Notes under the pieces: model-generated
The model's input: only the letters and a program-made list of their open reading frames with translations
What the model was told of the DNA's origin: nothing
Databases searched by the model: none
Position numbers and translations under genes: made by a program
In this document: in pieces, positions 46,340-55,063 of the stretch
How the letters are laid out: each line of letters opens with the position of its first letter
Position numbering within the stretch: position 1 is the first letter of the stretch
Origin: a virus
Length of the DNA: 64,000 nucleotides
Direction: 5' to 3' (one strand)
Virus record (IMG/VR): IMGVR_UViG_3300025655_000024
Span: 16,180 to 80,179 of that record

Positions 46340-48433
46340 CTAAACCCAACCATTCGGCAAAAGTGAATAATTGACATCCGCATTGTTTTCTTTCAACAGA
46401 CTGTTTCGCATACCGCTTGGCAAAAGGGATAGGTTGGTGTCATGGCTCATTTTGAAGGTTTCACCAAACAATTCTTCCATTTCATCCATGAATTGTGGAT
46501 GCACTCTTTCAACCTCATCCATGTTATTTTTGATGTGGCTCATGGCTTCTTTCTTACCTTCTTGTGCATCAAGAATCAATTCCCCAACCTCTTCGGATGA
46601 CATATTGCGGATTGCTTTCATTGGAGTGGATTTTTCCTTCGCACCACCCTTTTCGCCACCCACTTTCGTGGTCGCTTCTGTGCTTTCACGAGTCGTTTTT
46701 CTTCGCTTGCTGCGTTTTGTGGCTTCGGTTTCAGTGGCCTTTTTGTCCTCAACAGGTGCGGATTCTTCTCCGCCCCCAAACAGTGTCGTTTGGTCTGTCG
46801 TTGGCAATTTAGTGGCTTGTTCCTCAACCTTTGGTTCGGTTTGCTTTACGCTCTCAGTCTGTTCTTGAGGTTGTCCGAAGCCTGAGTCCCTAATTGCTTC
46901 AAGCATAGCCCTTCCCATAGCGGTTTCATTTTCATCCAACGCACCTCTCGTTTCGCCCGGTTCGGGCAAATTGGTTTGTGGCTCAGGCTCTTTTTTCTTT
47001 GGCGTTCTCTTTCGCTTAGGGCGTTTGAAATTATCAATTATGTTTGGATTTTGGCGTTCCAATTTTTGCCCTGCTTTTGCTTGAGAAGTCCTTTGTGTTC
47101 CATCGCCTTCGGTCAATTTCAATGGAGAACGACCTTGCCCTAATTGTAGGGGATTCCGAATCGGCCCTGACCCTAACCGTTTTACCGAACCATCCTGCAT
47201 TGGTATTTCATCCAAAGGTTCAATTTTTTCTTCTCCCCTTGTTGAAAGTGCGGTGTTGCTTGGTTTTGGTGTAGGGACAGGCAAATGGTTGGGGTTAATT
47301 GGGCGTTTGTATTCCTGCGTGGTTGTTTTTTGTCGTGTCGGTGCAACCGCTTCACGCTTTTGATTTGGACTCAGTGTTTCACCACCAAGCCTTCGGTTCG
47401 CTTCGTTGAGAGTCGGTGTTGGTGTTTCTTCTAAAGTCGGCAATTCGGGGTATTTGCCCGCTTGACGAATGCGCTTCAATTCTCTAATTGCTTCGCCCGA
47501 AGTCATTTTACCACTGTTAATGGCGTTAATCCTTCGTTGTTCAATTTTCTTTCGCTTTGCTTCTATGTCTTTGTAGTTTTGGTTGCGAATTGGGTCTGTC
47601 CTGTCACCCAAATCACCTTGAGTGCGTGGATCCAATTCTTTCTGTTCACTTACCATAGGAATGTCGGTTATATCAAGTGGGCGTGTTGCTTCCTCGGTTG
47701 TTGCACCGACAGTGCGTTTTTCAGGGGCATTGACTCGTAGCATATCTTCCCTTTGATCTCTTTGTCCAAGTGTTTGAAACGCTTCTAACAAGTCTTGACG
47801 AGAAGGTGCTTGCCCTTTCTGTCTGTTTAGCGCGCTTCTCACCGCAGGGTTTTCACCCGGAAATTTGTATTGTCCTCCTTGACTCCACCAAGCAGAAGAA
47901 GGTGGCGAACCACTCACCTGTTCGGTGCTTTCAGTCACAGGTTGTTCAGTGTTGATTTCCTCTCGCCTCGGCACTTGGCTTGGTTCAAGCGGCCTTTCAG
48001 CACCGCCCCCTTGACCGAATCCACCCGGCCCTAAGTCAGCCATCGTTGGTGATTGACCGCTTATTCTTGACGAAGTTGCAGGAACATTAACATTACCTGT
48101 TGCTTGTCCGAATGGGTCATTAAACGCCTGTTCGTTTTGCTGTTGTCGTGTCGGCAAAGGAACACTGTCCGTTAATCTTTGCCCACCCATTTGTTGCAGG
48201 TTGTTTGACACGCTTTGCTGAGGTGTTTTCCTTTCTCCCACCTTATTCTTGATTCGTTGCATAAAACCGGGTCGTTGTTGGCGTGCTTGCATGGCTCGCA
48301 TTTGATCTTCAAAGCCTTTCGTCAAATCCCAAGCCATTGAAAATGCTGTGTCCTTTGTGATGACTTGACGGGGCTGACTCTTCCCCAACATTTCGGCACG
48401 AGCCTTGATGAGCAAATCGTCAAACCTATCCAT
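46340..48433 (-). CDS. Large disordered Lys/Glu/Gln/Pro-rich protein
   Basis: A 697-residue protein, low in hydrophobic residues from about residue 60 to 610, with many Pro, Gln, Arg, Lys and Thr. A basic run KRPKRKRTPKKK lies near residue 480. The ends are more folded; the C-terminus has EEVGELILDAQEGKKEAMSH and ends in LLPSGMRNSLLKENN. Near residue 30 it has TAFSMAWDLTK, a variant of the AFxxGWxxxK peptide. ATG 48433 follows AGGAAGTGATTGAC. Placement before terminase and high charge suggest a virion-internal or scaffold-like protein, by inference only. Confidence 0.75.
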   Translation of the reverse strand: MDRFDDLLIKARAEMLGKSQPRQVITKDTAFSMAWDLTKGFEDQMRAMQARQQRPGFMQRIKNKVGERKTPQQSVSNNLQQMGGQRLTDSVPLPTRQQQNEQAFNDPFGQATGNVNVPATSSRISGQSPTMADLGPGGFGQGGGAERPLEPSQVPRREEINTEQPVTESTEQVSGSPPSSAWWSQGGQYKFPGENPAVRSALNRQKGQAPSRQDLLEAFQTLGQRDQREDMLRVNAPEKRTVGATTEEATRPLDITDIPMVSEQKELDPRTQGDLGDRTDPIRNQNYKDIEAKRKKIEQRRINAINSGKMTSGEAIRELKRIRQAGKYPELPTLEETPTPTLNEANRRLGGETLSPNQKREAVAPTRQKTTTQEYKRPINPNHLPVPTPKPSNTALSTRGEEKIEPLDEIPMQDGSVKRLGSGPIRNPLQLGQGRSPLKLTEGDGTQRTSQAKAGQKLERQNPNIIDNFKRPKRKRTPKKKEPEPQTNLPEPGETRGALDENETAMGRAMLEAIRDSGFGQPQEQTESVKQTEPKVEEQATKLPTTDQTTLFGGGEESAPVEDKKATETEATKRSKRRKTTRESTEATTKVGGEKGGAKEKSTPMKAIRNMSSEEVGELILDAQEGKKEAMSHIKNNMDEVERVHPQFMDEMEELFGETFKMSHDTNLSLLPSGMRNSLLKENNADVNYSLLPNGWV

Positions 48434-48438
48434 GTCAA

Positions 48439-49338
48439 TCACTTCCTGTATCGCAGGTAATCCATTCCTTTGTAAATGCGGTCAGCGGAGTCAAGCATAC
48501 CGATGTTCCAAAATGGTCGGCTTGCTGTCACAATTGTGGGGTCGGAGTTGGGGTCGGGGTTTTGAGGCACAGGGGGTTTTTCGTTTGCGGCTTCACCGGG
48601 TGCGGGCAAAGGCACACTTGGATTTGGTGCTTGACCGGGCAAAGGCACACTTGGGTTTTCAACGGGTGCAGGTGGTGCGCCCGCAGGTGCAGGGGCTTCA
48701 GGTGCAGGGGCTTCAGGTGCAGGGGCTTGTGGCTGTTGCCCTCCACCCTGCTGTCCCATTCGTGCTAACTGACCCATAGCCTGTTGCTGTTTCTGTTGAT
48801 TTTGGCGGTTTTTGAAATAATTCGTTCCCGCTTGAGCGAGTGCCGATAAACCACCTGTGGCAAGCATAGCCATTGGGTTATAGCCCATGCCACCCTGTGC
48901 TTTGGGCTGACCTTGAGCCTGTTGAGCGAGCAATTGAGCGTGCTGTTGAGCGTAGGCGTTGTCACCCCCACCCTGTTGTCCTCCTTGAGCCTGTTGTCCT
49001 GTCGCCTGTTGTAATTGCCCCATCATTTGATTGGCTCGTGTTTCACTGCGCTGACCTTTTCGCGCAGCCGACATCATATTTTGATAGCCTTGTTTTCCTT
49101 GTGGGATAGCCATTTGTTGATCGGGGGGTAAATTTTGATTTTTTTGTCGCACGATGTCAGCCATTTGTTGATTCATTTCGTTTTGTTGCGTAGGGTCTAA
49201 CCTATTGAATTGACGACCTGCTTGCCAATTGGCAAATTTGTCACCAATCATTTGTCCAAGACCCTTTTCCAAATCCTCACGCTCACGAATCATTCTCGCG
49301 CGTGCGAGTCTGTCAATACCGACGCTTCTGTTATTCAT
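48439..49338 (-). CDS. Gln/Pro/Ala-rich low-complexity protein
   Basis: A 299-residue protein. Residues 1-90 are helical and charged, 90-200 are Gln/Gly-rich, and 200-265 carry Pro repeats (PEAPAPEAPAP; two copies of NPSVPLP). The last 30 residues (FWNIGMLDSADRIYKGMDYL) look folded. It overlaps both neighbours by 4 bases. Function unknown; likely a structural or scaffold protein. Confidence 0.72.
   Translation of the reverse strand: MNNRSVGIDRLARARMIREREDLEKGLGQMIGDKFANWQAGRQFNRLDPTQQNEMNQQMADIVRQKNQNLPPDQQMAIPQGKQGYQNMMSAARKGQRSETRANQMMGQLQQATGQQAQGGQQGGGDNAYAQQHAQLLAQQAQGQPKAQGGMGYNPMAMLATGGLSALAQAGTNYFKNRQNQQKQQQAMGQLARMGQQGGGQQPQAPAPEAPAPEAPAPAGAPPAPVENPSVPLPGQAPNPSVPLPAPGEAANEKPPVPQNPDPNSDPTIVTASRPFWNIGMLDSADRIYKGMDYLRYRK
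48686..48730 (-). repeat. Three tandem 15-bp repeats in the Pro-rich gene
   Basis: Three copies of ggtgcaggggcttca (plus-strand sense, the last two bases differing in the third) encode repeated PEAPA units in the protein at 48439-49338. Such in-frame repeats change length easily by slippage. Confidence 0.85.
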
Positions 49339-51182
49339 TCAAATGCCACCTTTACCAATTGAAACAATTCATAGTCCACGCCCATTGATTTGGATATTTC
49401 CTCCCAATGACCCCGACTGTTGAGAATCGTGATAACATCGGTTGGAGGGATGTTATAGCGTGATGCCATCTCTCCTATATCGTTTGTGCTATGTGATGAA
49501 AATGTGTGAGTGGGCATGGATTTGACAATCACATCATTGTTGAGTGCGATTTCCCGTTGGACTTGTTCAAGAGCGTGAGCAATTTCCTCTTTGCCGATGA
49601 GGTTCAAAAAGCCTCCAATGCCTGTGCCAATTGCATCGGCAAGTCTTTCGCTCATTCCTCTCCAACCCGGCAGATACTTTGGGTTCATCTCCGCTTGTTG
49701 TTCGGGAGTCTGTGTTAGCGTATCAACATTGAGGTCAGCGGGTGGCATTTGCGGAGGAACAGCGGGCTGACGCTGTGGTGGCGGATGCTGTGGCTGTGGC
49801 GGTGGTTGGTGAATAGGTGGTGCGGGCGGTTGTTGTTGCACAGGCACAGGTGGTGCGGGTGGTTCAACACGAACAGGAGGTGCTTGTGGTTGCACCTGCC
49901 TTTCCACCGCAGGTTGTTCGGGTGGTGCTTGTGGCACTTGTGCGCCACGCATATCAGGGCGAATCAATTGTGAAGGGTCATTGATGTGTTCAGGCACAAT
50001 ACCGGGATTCTGTTGGTTGATGTAGCGGATAATTCCATCAACCAACCTATCCTCACGCCTTTTCCCTTGACCCATTTGCATGGCATCGTCAAGAGTGAAG
50101 TCATCGGGCAATTGATAATGCTCTTTGAATTTGCCGAAAATTTGCTGACCGTAATAGCCAAAATTGTTCCTCGCTTGGTCAAGGAGGCTGACACCTCGTT
50201 TGCTTTGCCAATGGTCGTCAGGGAGGTAATTGACATATTGTGCTGCATTCGCCATTTGGTTCTGTTGTTCAATCGCTGCCTGTGCCGCATCCGCTTCTTG
50301 AGGTTGATGAGGCGAGGTGTTGCGAATGTTGTAAGAGCGTGATAGTGGACTCATTTGGTGGGGCATATATTGAGCCAAAACAGGATGAGAAGCCCAAAAT
50401 TGCTTCACCATTTCAGGCGTGAGGTTATCACGATTATAGCCCTGCTTTGCCAAATTGTCCATCATGTCGTAAATGTGTTTGCTCGCCTCGTGGGTGATGA
50501 ACACGCTGTTCGGTTGAACACGGTGGGATTCAATGTATTCTCGTGTTTTGCGACCACCACGCATTTGTTGAAGCCCCTCGTGATACGGGCGATTCCACGA
50601 TTCAGCGAATTTGTTTTCTTGATCGCGATTGCCAATCCGCAATTTGCGTTGTCCAAATTGGTCGTATTCCCAAGGCGAGTCTTTGTTTTGTGCGCCCCAC
50701 ACACCTTCACGCCATTCAGCGTTTAGCACAGTCCTCCCCATATCACTCTCAAACGGTGCGGGTAATGGTTCGGGAATTTTGCTTGGGTCTTTGCCTGTTG
50801 CGAGCAATTCAGCACGCTTTGCCTCCCAAATATGATTTTGAGCATTGACGGCAGCGTTGATTGTTCCCGCCCCTGCACTAATGGCTTTTTGCACAGCCTG
50901 TTGGTAAAGTCCCTCTTGACCCGCCTGTGGCCCGGCATGAATGATTGCTGCGGTTGTTGCATCCACAGCACCTTGATAAATCGCCTCCCAAACAGCATCC
51001 GCTTCAACGCCTGATAGTGCGCCACCACCAATGTCATCCATTGGTCGTGGGAATGCTTCAAGGCCGTTTTGTCCTGTCATCCCAACCAATTGGTCTATGA
51101 GGGCATTGAAATCGTAATGACCTTCCCCCTTGATAATCAAACAGGTATCAAGAATAGCCCAAGGGTTGCTTGACAGAATCAT
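49335..51182 (-). CDS. Large protein with Pro-rich linker
   Basis: A 615-residue protein. Residues 1-140 include an Ala-rich helical stretch, 140-410 are mixed and His/Tyr/Asn-rich, 415-490 are a Pro/Gln/Val-rich linker, and the last 120 residues look folded, with YNIPPTDVITILNSRGHW and a C-terminal VDYELFQLVKVAFE. It lies in the block of disordered proteins before terminase. ATG overlaps the upstream stop (ATGA). No family recognised. Confidence 0.75.
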   Translation of the reverse strand: MILSSNPWAILDTCLIIKGEGHYDFNALIDQLVGMTGQNGLEAFPRPMDDIGGGALSGVEADAVWEAIYQGAVDATTAAIIHAGPQAGQEGLYQQAVQKAISAGAGTINAAVNAQNHIWEAKRAELLATGKDPSKIPEPLPAPFESDMGRTVLNAEWREGVWGAQNKDSPWEYDQFGQRKLRIGNRDQENKFAESWNRPYHEGLQQMRGGRKTREYIESHRVQPNSVFITHEASKHIYDMMDNLAKQGYNRDNLTPEMVKQFWASHPVLAQYMPHQMSPLSRSYNIRNTSPHQPQEADAAQAAIEQQNQMANAAQYVNYLPDDHWQSKRGVSLLDQARNNFGYYGQQIFGKFKEHYQLPDDFTLDDAMQMGQGKRREDRLVDGIIRYINQQNPGIVPEHINDPSQLIRPDMRGAQVPQAPPEQPAVERQVQPQAPPVRVEPPAPPVPVQQQPPAPPIHQPPPQPQHPPPQRQPAVPPQMPPADLNVDTLTQTPEQQAEMNPKYLPGWRGMSERLADAIGTGIGGFLNLIGKEEIAHALEQVQREIALNNDVIVKSMPTHTFSSHSTNDIGEMASRYNIPPTDVITILNSRGHWEEISKSMGVDYELFQLVKVAFE

Positions 51183-52846
51183 CGCTTCCCCACCACACCC
51201 GTCACCAAAGGAATAGAAGTGTCCCCAAAGCGATATGCTGATTTGTCCTCTTCACGCTCAAGACTCTCATCACCCGGTGCGGAGGCTCGCTCAGGACTCG
51301 CTTGATTGCCACGCTTTGCGTTTTCATCAAATACGGGAGGGGACTTCTTCAAGCCCTCAATGATTTTCACCAATTTGTCCAATTGTCGCTTCAAGTCGCT
51401 GATTTCCAAACGAGTCAATGATTTGGACTTCATCAATGGTTCAGCGGATAGTGGATCGTGCATCAATGACCCCGTTGCCATAGCACCTTTAGACGGCTTA
51501 AATTGACTCATGCTCGTTCCCTTTGGGGCTGAAACACCCATTTTCGTGCCACTTGGATTCATACCGATGGTTTGGATTTTGCCCTGCAAACCCGAAGTGT
51601 CACGGTGAACGGTAATGTCACGAGGCAACGCACCCTGTTGCCTTCGCATTTTTTCGTTAGCCAATTTTCGTTGGTAGGCGATTGGATCGCGAAGGCGTAG
51701 CGGAATACCTGCTGCGCGAGGATTACCTGAAAACATTCTTCGCTCACTAAACGCCTGACGCTTGGTTTCACGGTCAATGTTCTGTTCAGCGGATGCCGCC
51801 CTTCGTGCCGTTTTACCTTTGATGTCACGGCTCGCTTCTTTTTTGCCCCGCTTCATTTGACGCTTTCGTTCACGCTTCTTTTTGCTTTTGGATTTGCGCT
51901 CATCCTCATCGGATTCTTCATCCTCATCGTATTTGCGACCCTTTTTTTTTCGTCGGGCTTTGAGAATTTCCGAAGTCAAAACGGGGTCGGCGGATGCGTA
52001 TTTCATTTGCCACGCTGTTTGAAGCACAGGATTGAGTGAAAATGATTCTTCTTCACTTGGTTGCTCGGTGGGCGTTGGGAAAAAATGACGAACATCGGCA
52101 TCGTTGAACCCATATTCGTTTTTGAAATCCTCAACGATTTGATTACCGACCATCGGCCCTTGTTCCAAGAAGTCCTCCGCTTGTTGAAGTGTTTGCACAT
52201 CGGTTGGGTTATCAAGTCCCGCCACAAATCGCCCCGATTTGAATTGTCCTCCGGGCAATTTCTTGACACCAATTAGGCTGACAAAGGGTTTTTGGTTATG
52301 TTCAGCAATTTCTTCGGCATCCATTTGATTGTCAAGGGCTTCGGAATCAAAAATTTCTTCGGCTACTTCATCGGGGTTTCTTTTGATAATACTCCCCCAA
52401 ACGCTTTCAAAAATATCGTTGCTACGACCAAAAAGCAAACCCGGCCCTTCACGCATGACAGGACTGATTTGCGCCCCTGTGCTTGCTGACAAACCACCGG
52501 GCAAACCCATGTCCACGCCTGTGCGTGCCTCAGCGAGCATATCCTCGTCTTTGCTTTGAGGTGTTGATGCGAGCGTATCAGCAATTTCTTCAGGCTTGAT
52601 TGAAATGTGAGGCAAATCACCTTCCATTTCCTTGAGTGCCTTTTCCCTTCGCTTCATTGGACTTAACTGATCACGAAACGACTGTGATTCTCCACCTTCA
52701 CGGCTGTGATGGGACAACCCATCAGCATCCTCGTTTGGATTCACATCATAGTCGCCCATCATTTCACGCCCGTTGAACCCTCCTGTGAATTCTTGAACCC
52801 GTATGGATTCTTCATTCACATTTCTTCGGGGGTTGGCTACGGGCAT
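51179..52846 (-). CDS. Highly charged disordered protein with basic tract
   Basis: A 555-residue protein. The N-terminal 130 residues are acidic and polar. The middle region has short hydrophobic parts (FESVWGSIIKRNP at 146-158, a loose match to the AFxxGWxxxK peptide; KPFVSLIGVKKLPGG). Residues about 290-400 are extremely Lys/Arg/Glu-rich, encoded partly by a run of nine A (plus-strand T at 51942-51950). A C-terminal coiled coil with ISDLKRQLDKLVKIIEGLKK is near 480-500. ATG follows GAGGTGACACT. A role in condensing DNA or in scaffolding is possible but unproven. Confidence 0.75.
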   Translation of the reverse strand: MPVANPRRNVNEESIRVQEFTGGFNGREMMGDYDVNPNEDADGLSHHSREGGESQSFRDQLSPMKRREKALKEMEGDLPHISIKPEEIADTLASTPQSKDEDMLAEARTGVDMGLPGGLSASTGAQISPVMREGPGLLFGRSNDIFESVWGSIIKRNPDEVAEEIFDSEALDNQMDAEEIAEHNQKPFVSLIGVKKLPGGQFKSGRFVAGLDNPTDVQTLQQAEDFLEQGPMVGNQIVEDFKNEYGFNDADVRHFFPTPTEQPSEEESFSLNPVLQTAWQMKYASADPVLTSEILKARRKKKGRKYDEDEESDEDERKSKSKKKRERKRQMKRGKKEASRDIKGKTARRAASAEQNIDRETKRQAFSERRMFSGNPRAAGIPLRLRDPIAYQRKLANEKMRRQQGALPRDITVHRDTSGLQGKIQTIGMNPSGTKMGVSAPKGTSMSQFKPSKGAMATGSLMHDPLSAEPLMKSKSLTRLEISDLKRQLDKLVKIIEGLKKSPPVFDENAKRGNQASPERASAPGDESLEREEDKSAYRFGDTSIPLVTGVVGKR

Positions 52847-52855
52847 AGTGTCACC

Positions 52856-53494
52856 TCAATGGTTAATGGGTTTGCTACAAAACGGACAATCTTCCCTGCC
52901 TTCTGTCAATTTGTCGTAGTCTAAAGGCTCAATTTCAAAGTCACGGACTTGATAGGCTTCGTCTATGTTTGGCCCGTAGCGGTCAAAATCCGAATAGGTT
53001 TCCATCATTACATCGCCAATGCCTTGACCGCAAACGGGACAATCGCCACCCGAAGTGTGCAAATTTTCCATCCCTTCAATGTCCAAGTCCTTGATGCGCT
53101 CCATGTAGCCACACTCTCCACAAGCGAAATTGAGTCGCCCGTTTTCTTCTTGAATAATCAAGCCTTCTCCACGACACTCAGGGCATTGATGCGAGGATAT
53201 TGCTCTTGGTTCATTCTTAACGATTTTCCAACCCACACCAAACGCCTTTGCCATCCCTTGATGGCTCGCGCAATACTGCCCCTCGCTATCAACACGAGCC
53301 ATGCACATTGAATTAGCACAGGTTGGATAGGTCAAGAACCGTTTCTTTTCAACGGCTTTCTTCAAATCCTTGTCTTTGTAGCATGGGCATTTTGGATCAC
53401 TCTTTGAGCAATTCATTACGCCTTTTTTCATGCACGCACATGGGCTTGATTTTGTAGCCCCACAACAACATGAATCACGCTTCAACAATTCCAC
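52856..53494 (-). CDS. Cys-rich multi-zinc protein
   Basis: This 212-residue protein has about four zinc sites: an N-terminal cluster (CCCGATKSSPCACMKKG ... CPCYK), a TCANSMC ... YCASH unit near residues 59-78, a ribbon with CPEC/CGEC near 104-127, and CPVC and CPFC pairs near 152 and 205. Residues 84-93 are AFGVGWKIVK, one of the clearest copies of the recurring AFxxGWxxxK peptide. The start GTG 53494 is uncertain because it overlaps the upstream gene by 13 bases; a TTG at 53485 is an alternative. Protein or nucleic-acid binding is likely. Confidence 0.72.
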   Translation of the reverse strand: MELLKRDSCCCGATKSSPCACMKKGVMNCSKSDPKCPCYKDKDLKKAVEKKRFLTYPTCANSMCMARVDSEGQYCASHQGMAKAFGVGWKIVKNEPRAISSHQCPECRGEGLIIQEENGRLNFACGECGYMERIKDLDIEGMENLHTSGGDCPVCGQGIGDVMMETYSDFDRYGPNIDEAYQVRDFEIEPLDYDKLTEGREDCPFCSKPINH

Positions 53495-53952
53495 CTCTTC
53501 AATGCAGCACCCTTTGGTGTCAATTTACCACCTTTGCTCGTTGGCCCTTTGACACCTGACATCCTTGCACAAAACGACTTTCGCCTCTTGGCTTTCTTTG
53601 AACCGGGTTTGAGTGTTGATGGTTTTTCAGTGACGGGTGGTTTCAGGTTTGCACCCTCTTCACGCTTGAATTTTGCACGCCCTTTGGCATTCAACCCACC
53701 TTCACGACTGTGGCGATTTGGGTTGTAGCCATGAAACGGTTTGTCGGACTTTTTGCTCAACAACGCCTTTGCCAATGTATCACAGGTTTCGCAATCACAC
53801 GCTGACTTTTTTGTGTCACTTGGCACACAATTTGGGACTTTTTTGCCCCGCTTGGTTTTCATGCCCACTTGTTCGTAGCCATCCCAACACGGATCTTCTT
53901 TGACGAATTCCCATCCAACCAAAAACGCACCGTCACCAATTGCCATCATCAT
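53482..53952 (-). CDS. DUF6321-like protein shared with marine tailed phages
   Basis: The 156-residue protein has three parts. The N-terminus AFLVGWEFVK (residues 9-18) is the recurring peptide. Next is DPCWDGYEQVGMKTKRGKKV followed by PNCVP, a segment I know from many marine phage proteins. The C-terminal half reads NRHSREGGLNAKGR ... KKAKRRKSFCARMSGVKGP and ends in ALKRWNC, which matches the DUF6321-type proteins of marine tailed phages, of unknown function. Its presence in a probable archaeal virus suggests exchange with bacterial viruses. ATG 53952 overlaps the upstream stop. Confidence 0.8.
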   Translation of the reverse strand: MMMAIGDGAFLVGWEFVKEDPCWDGYEQVGMKTKRGKKVPNCVPSDTKKSACDCETCDTLAKALLSKKSDKPFHGYNPNRHSREGGLNAKGRAKFKREEGANLKPPVTEKPSTLKPGSKKAKRRKSFCARMSGVKGPTSKGGKLTPKGAALKRWNC

Positions 53953-54371
53953 CGTTGCCCCCTAAATTTGTTGTAGGTTGCCGCCACTTTCAACGGCAAC
54001 GAGGAATACCACTTTGCTAATTTTGGCGTAGCCGAATAGGAACGCACCATAGGCTTGAAGGCTTCATCAATTGCTTTAAGCAATTCATCGGCTTCTTTTC
54101 GTGAAACCATCGGCAAAGGTTGTGCTAAATCGCTGAAAGCCATACGAATGACAACAATTGCCCCGTATGCTTCCTCCGCATATTTCGTGTGCGTTTCCAT
54201 CCCAAAAGCATCCAAACCCTTCTCCCACAGTCGCACCGTTTCCTCCAATGCGTCACAAAGCGTGGAGGTTTGCTCTATGGACACGATGTTGCTTGGGGTT
54301 TCCAAAAGCAACCCATATTCCGTGTTTTTCAACATGAGTGCGGGGATGGTTTGGTAGTCTTTGTTTGTCAT
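53949..54371 (-). CDS. Unknown helical protein
   Basis: A 140-residue helical protein starting at ATG 54371, which overlaps the upstream stop as TAATG and follows GGAGATGGC. It contains LCDALEETVRLWEKGLDAFG and ADELLKAIDEAFKPMVRS. No family recognised. Confidence 0.7.
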   Translation of the reverse strand: MTNKDYQTIPALMLKNTEYGLLLETPSNIVSIEQTSTLCDALEETVRLWEKGLDAFGMETHTKYAEEAYGAIVVIRMAFSDLAQPLPMVSRKEADELLKAIDEAFKPMVRSYSATPKLAKWYSSLPLKVAATYNKFRGQR

Positions 54372-55063
54372 TATGCCATCTCCTGATTCCACGCTTGATC
54401 AAATGCACCCGAACCCCCACCGAGTCCTTTTGCTCTCATCGCCCTTAGATGTTCCATGTAATTGCGTTCTAACCTGTCACCAAATCTCCGAATGACTTCT
54501 TCTAATGGTTGTTCTTCTGTCCCAAGCAACCCTGCGATGTCATCAACCCCGATTTGAAAACCACCCATAGGCAGCATCCCAAAAGACCTCACATTTCCTT
54601 GATCATCGCCATGCTTCAAATGGTCTAAGTGTATATCCATATCAGCGGGTGTTTGTGCATTGATTATACCACCAACGCCTTCGTTATTGACATAGTGCCA
54701 TTCCCCATTTGGACTTTGGACAACCCATTGGTCGCCCCAAGATACCTTCGGGCGACTATATTCTTCATCATTTGAAAACGGCAAAGCCATATTAACCATC
54801 GGATAACCCTGCTCATCAATCTGTCCTGCATCAACAAATTCTTGGTATTGTTTTTCATCCAACACATGAGCAAACGGATGACGCATTTGTGGTGCTTTGT
54901 ATGTTCCTGCTTGAATTTGAGCCAAAACATTGTCGTGGTATCGTTGAGCCATTTCCTGCAATTTGACAGGATCCAGCCTTCGCATCATTATGTTTGAAGG
55001 TTCTCTTGGTGGGCGTTCTCGCTTGCTGATGGCCCAACCCTTCTCAAACGCTCTATTATTCAT
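54371..55063 (-). CDS. Unknown protein carrying the AFxxGWxxxK peptide
   Basis: A 230-residue protein from ATG 55063, which overlaps the upstream stop by 8 bases (ATGAATAA). It begins with MNNRAFEKGWAISK, a clear copy of the recurring peptide, and ends with GAFDQAWNQEM, a looser second copy. The middle part is mixed (PKVSWGDQWVVQSPNGEWHY; FGMLPMGGFQIGVDDIAGLL). It lies just downstream of the candidate small terminase. Function unknown. Confidence 0.72.
   Translation of the reverse strand: MNNRAFEKGWAISKRERPPREPSNIMMRRLDPVKLQEMAQRYHDNVLAQIQAGTYKAPQMRHPFAHVLDEKQYQEFVDAGQIDEQGYPMVNMALPFSNDEEYSRPKVSWGDQWVVQSPNGEWHYVNNEGVGGIINAQTPADMDIHLDHLKHGDDQGNVRSFGMLPMGGFQIGVDDIAGLLGTEEQPLEEVIRRFGDRLERNYMEHLRAMRAKGLGGGSGAFDQAWNQEMA

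Noticed and set aside
48600-48760. Repeats in the Pro-rich gene as a possible CRISPR or regulatory repeat.
   Set aside because: The repeats are in frame, 15 bases long and encode repeated PEAPA units; they are a coding repeat.
51937-51955. Run of nine A on the coding strand (A AAA AAA AAG context) in the 555-residue protein, a possible frameshift site.
   Set aside because: The tract encodes lysines in a Lys-rich region that stays in frame for the full protein, and I saw no reason to expect an alternative product. Simple composition explains it.
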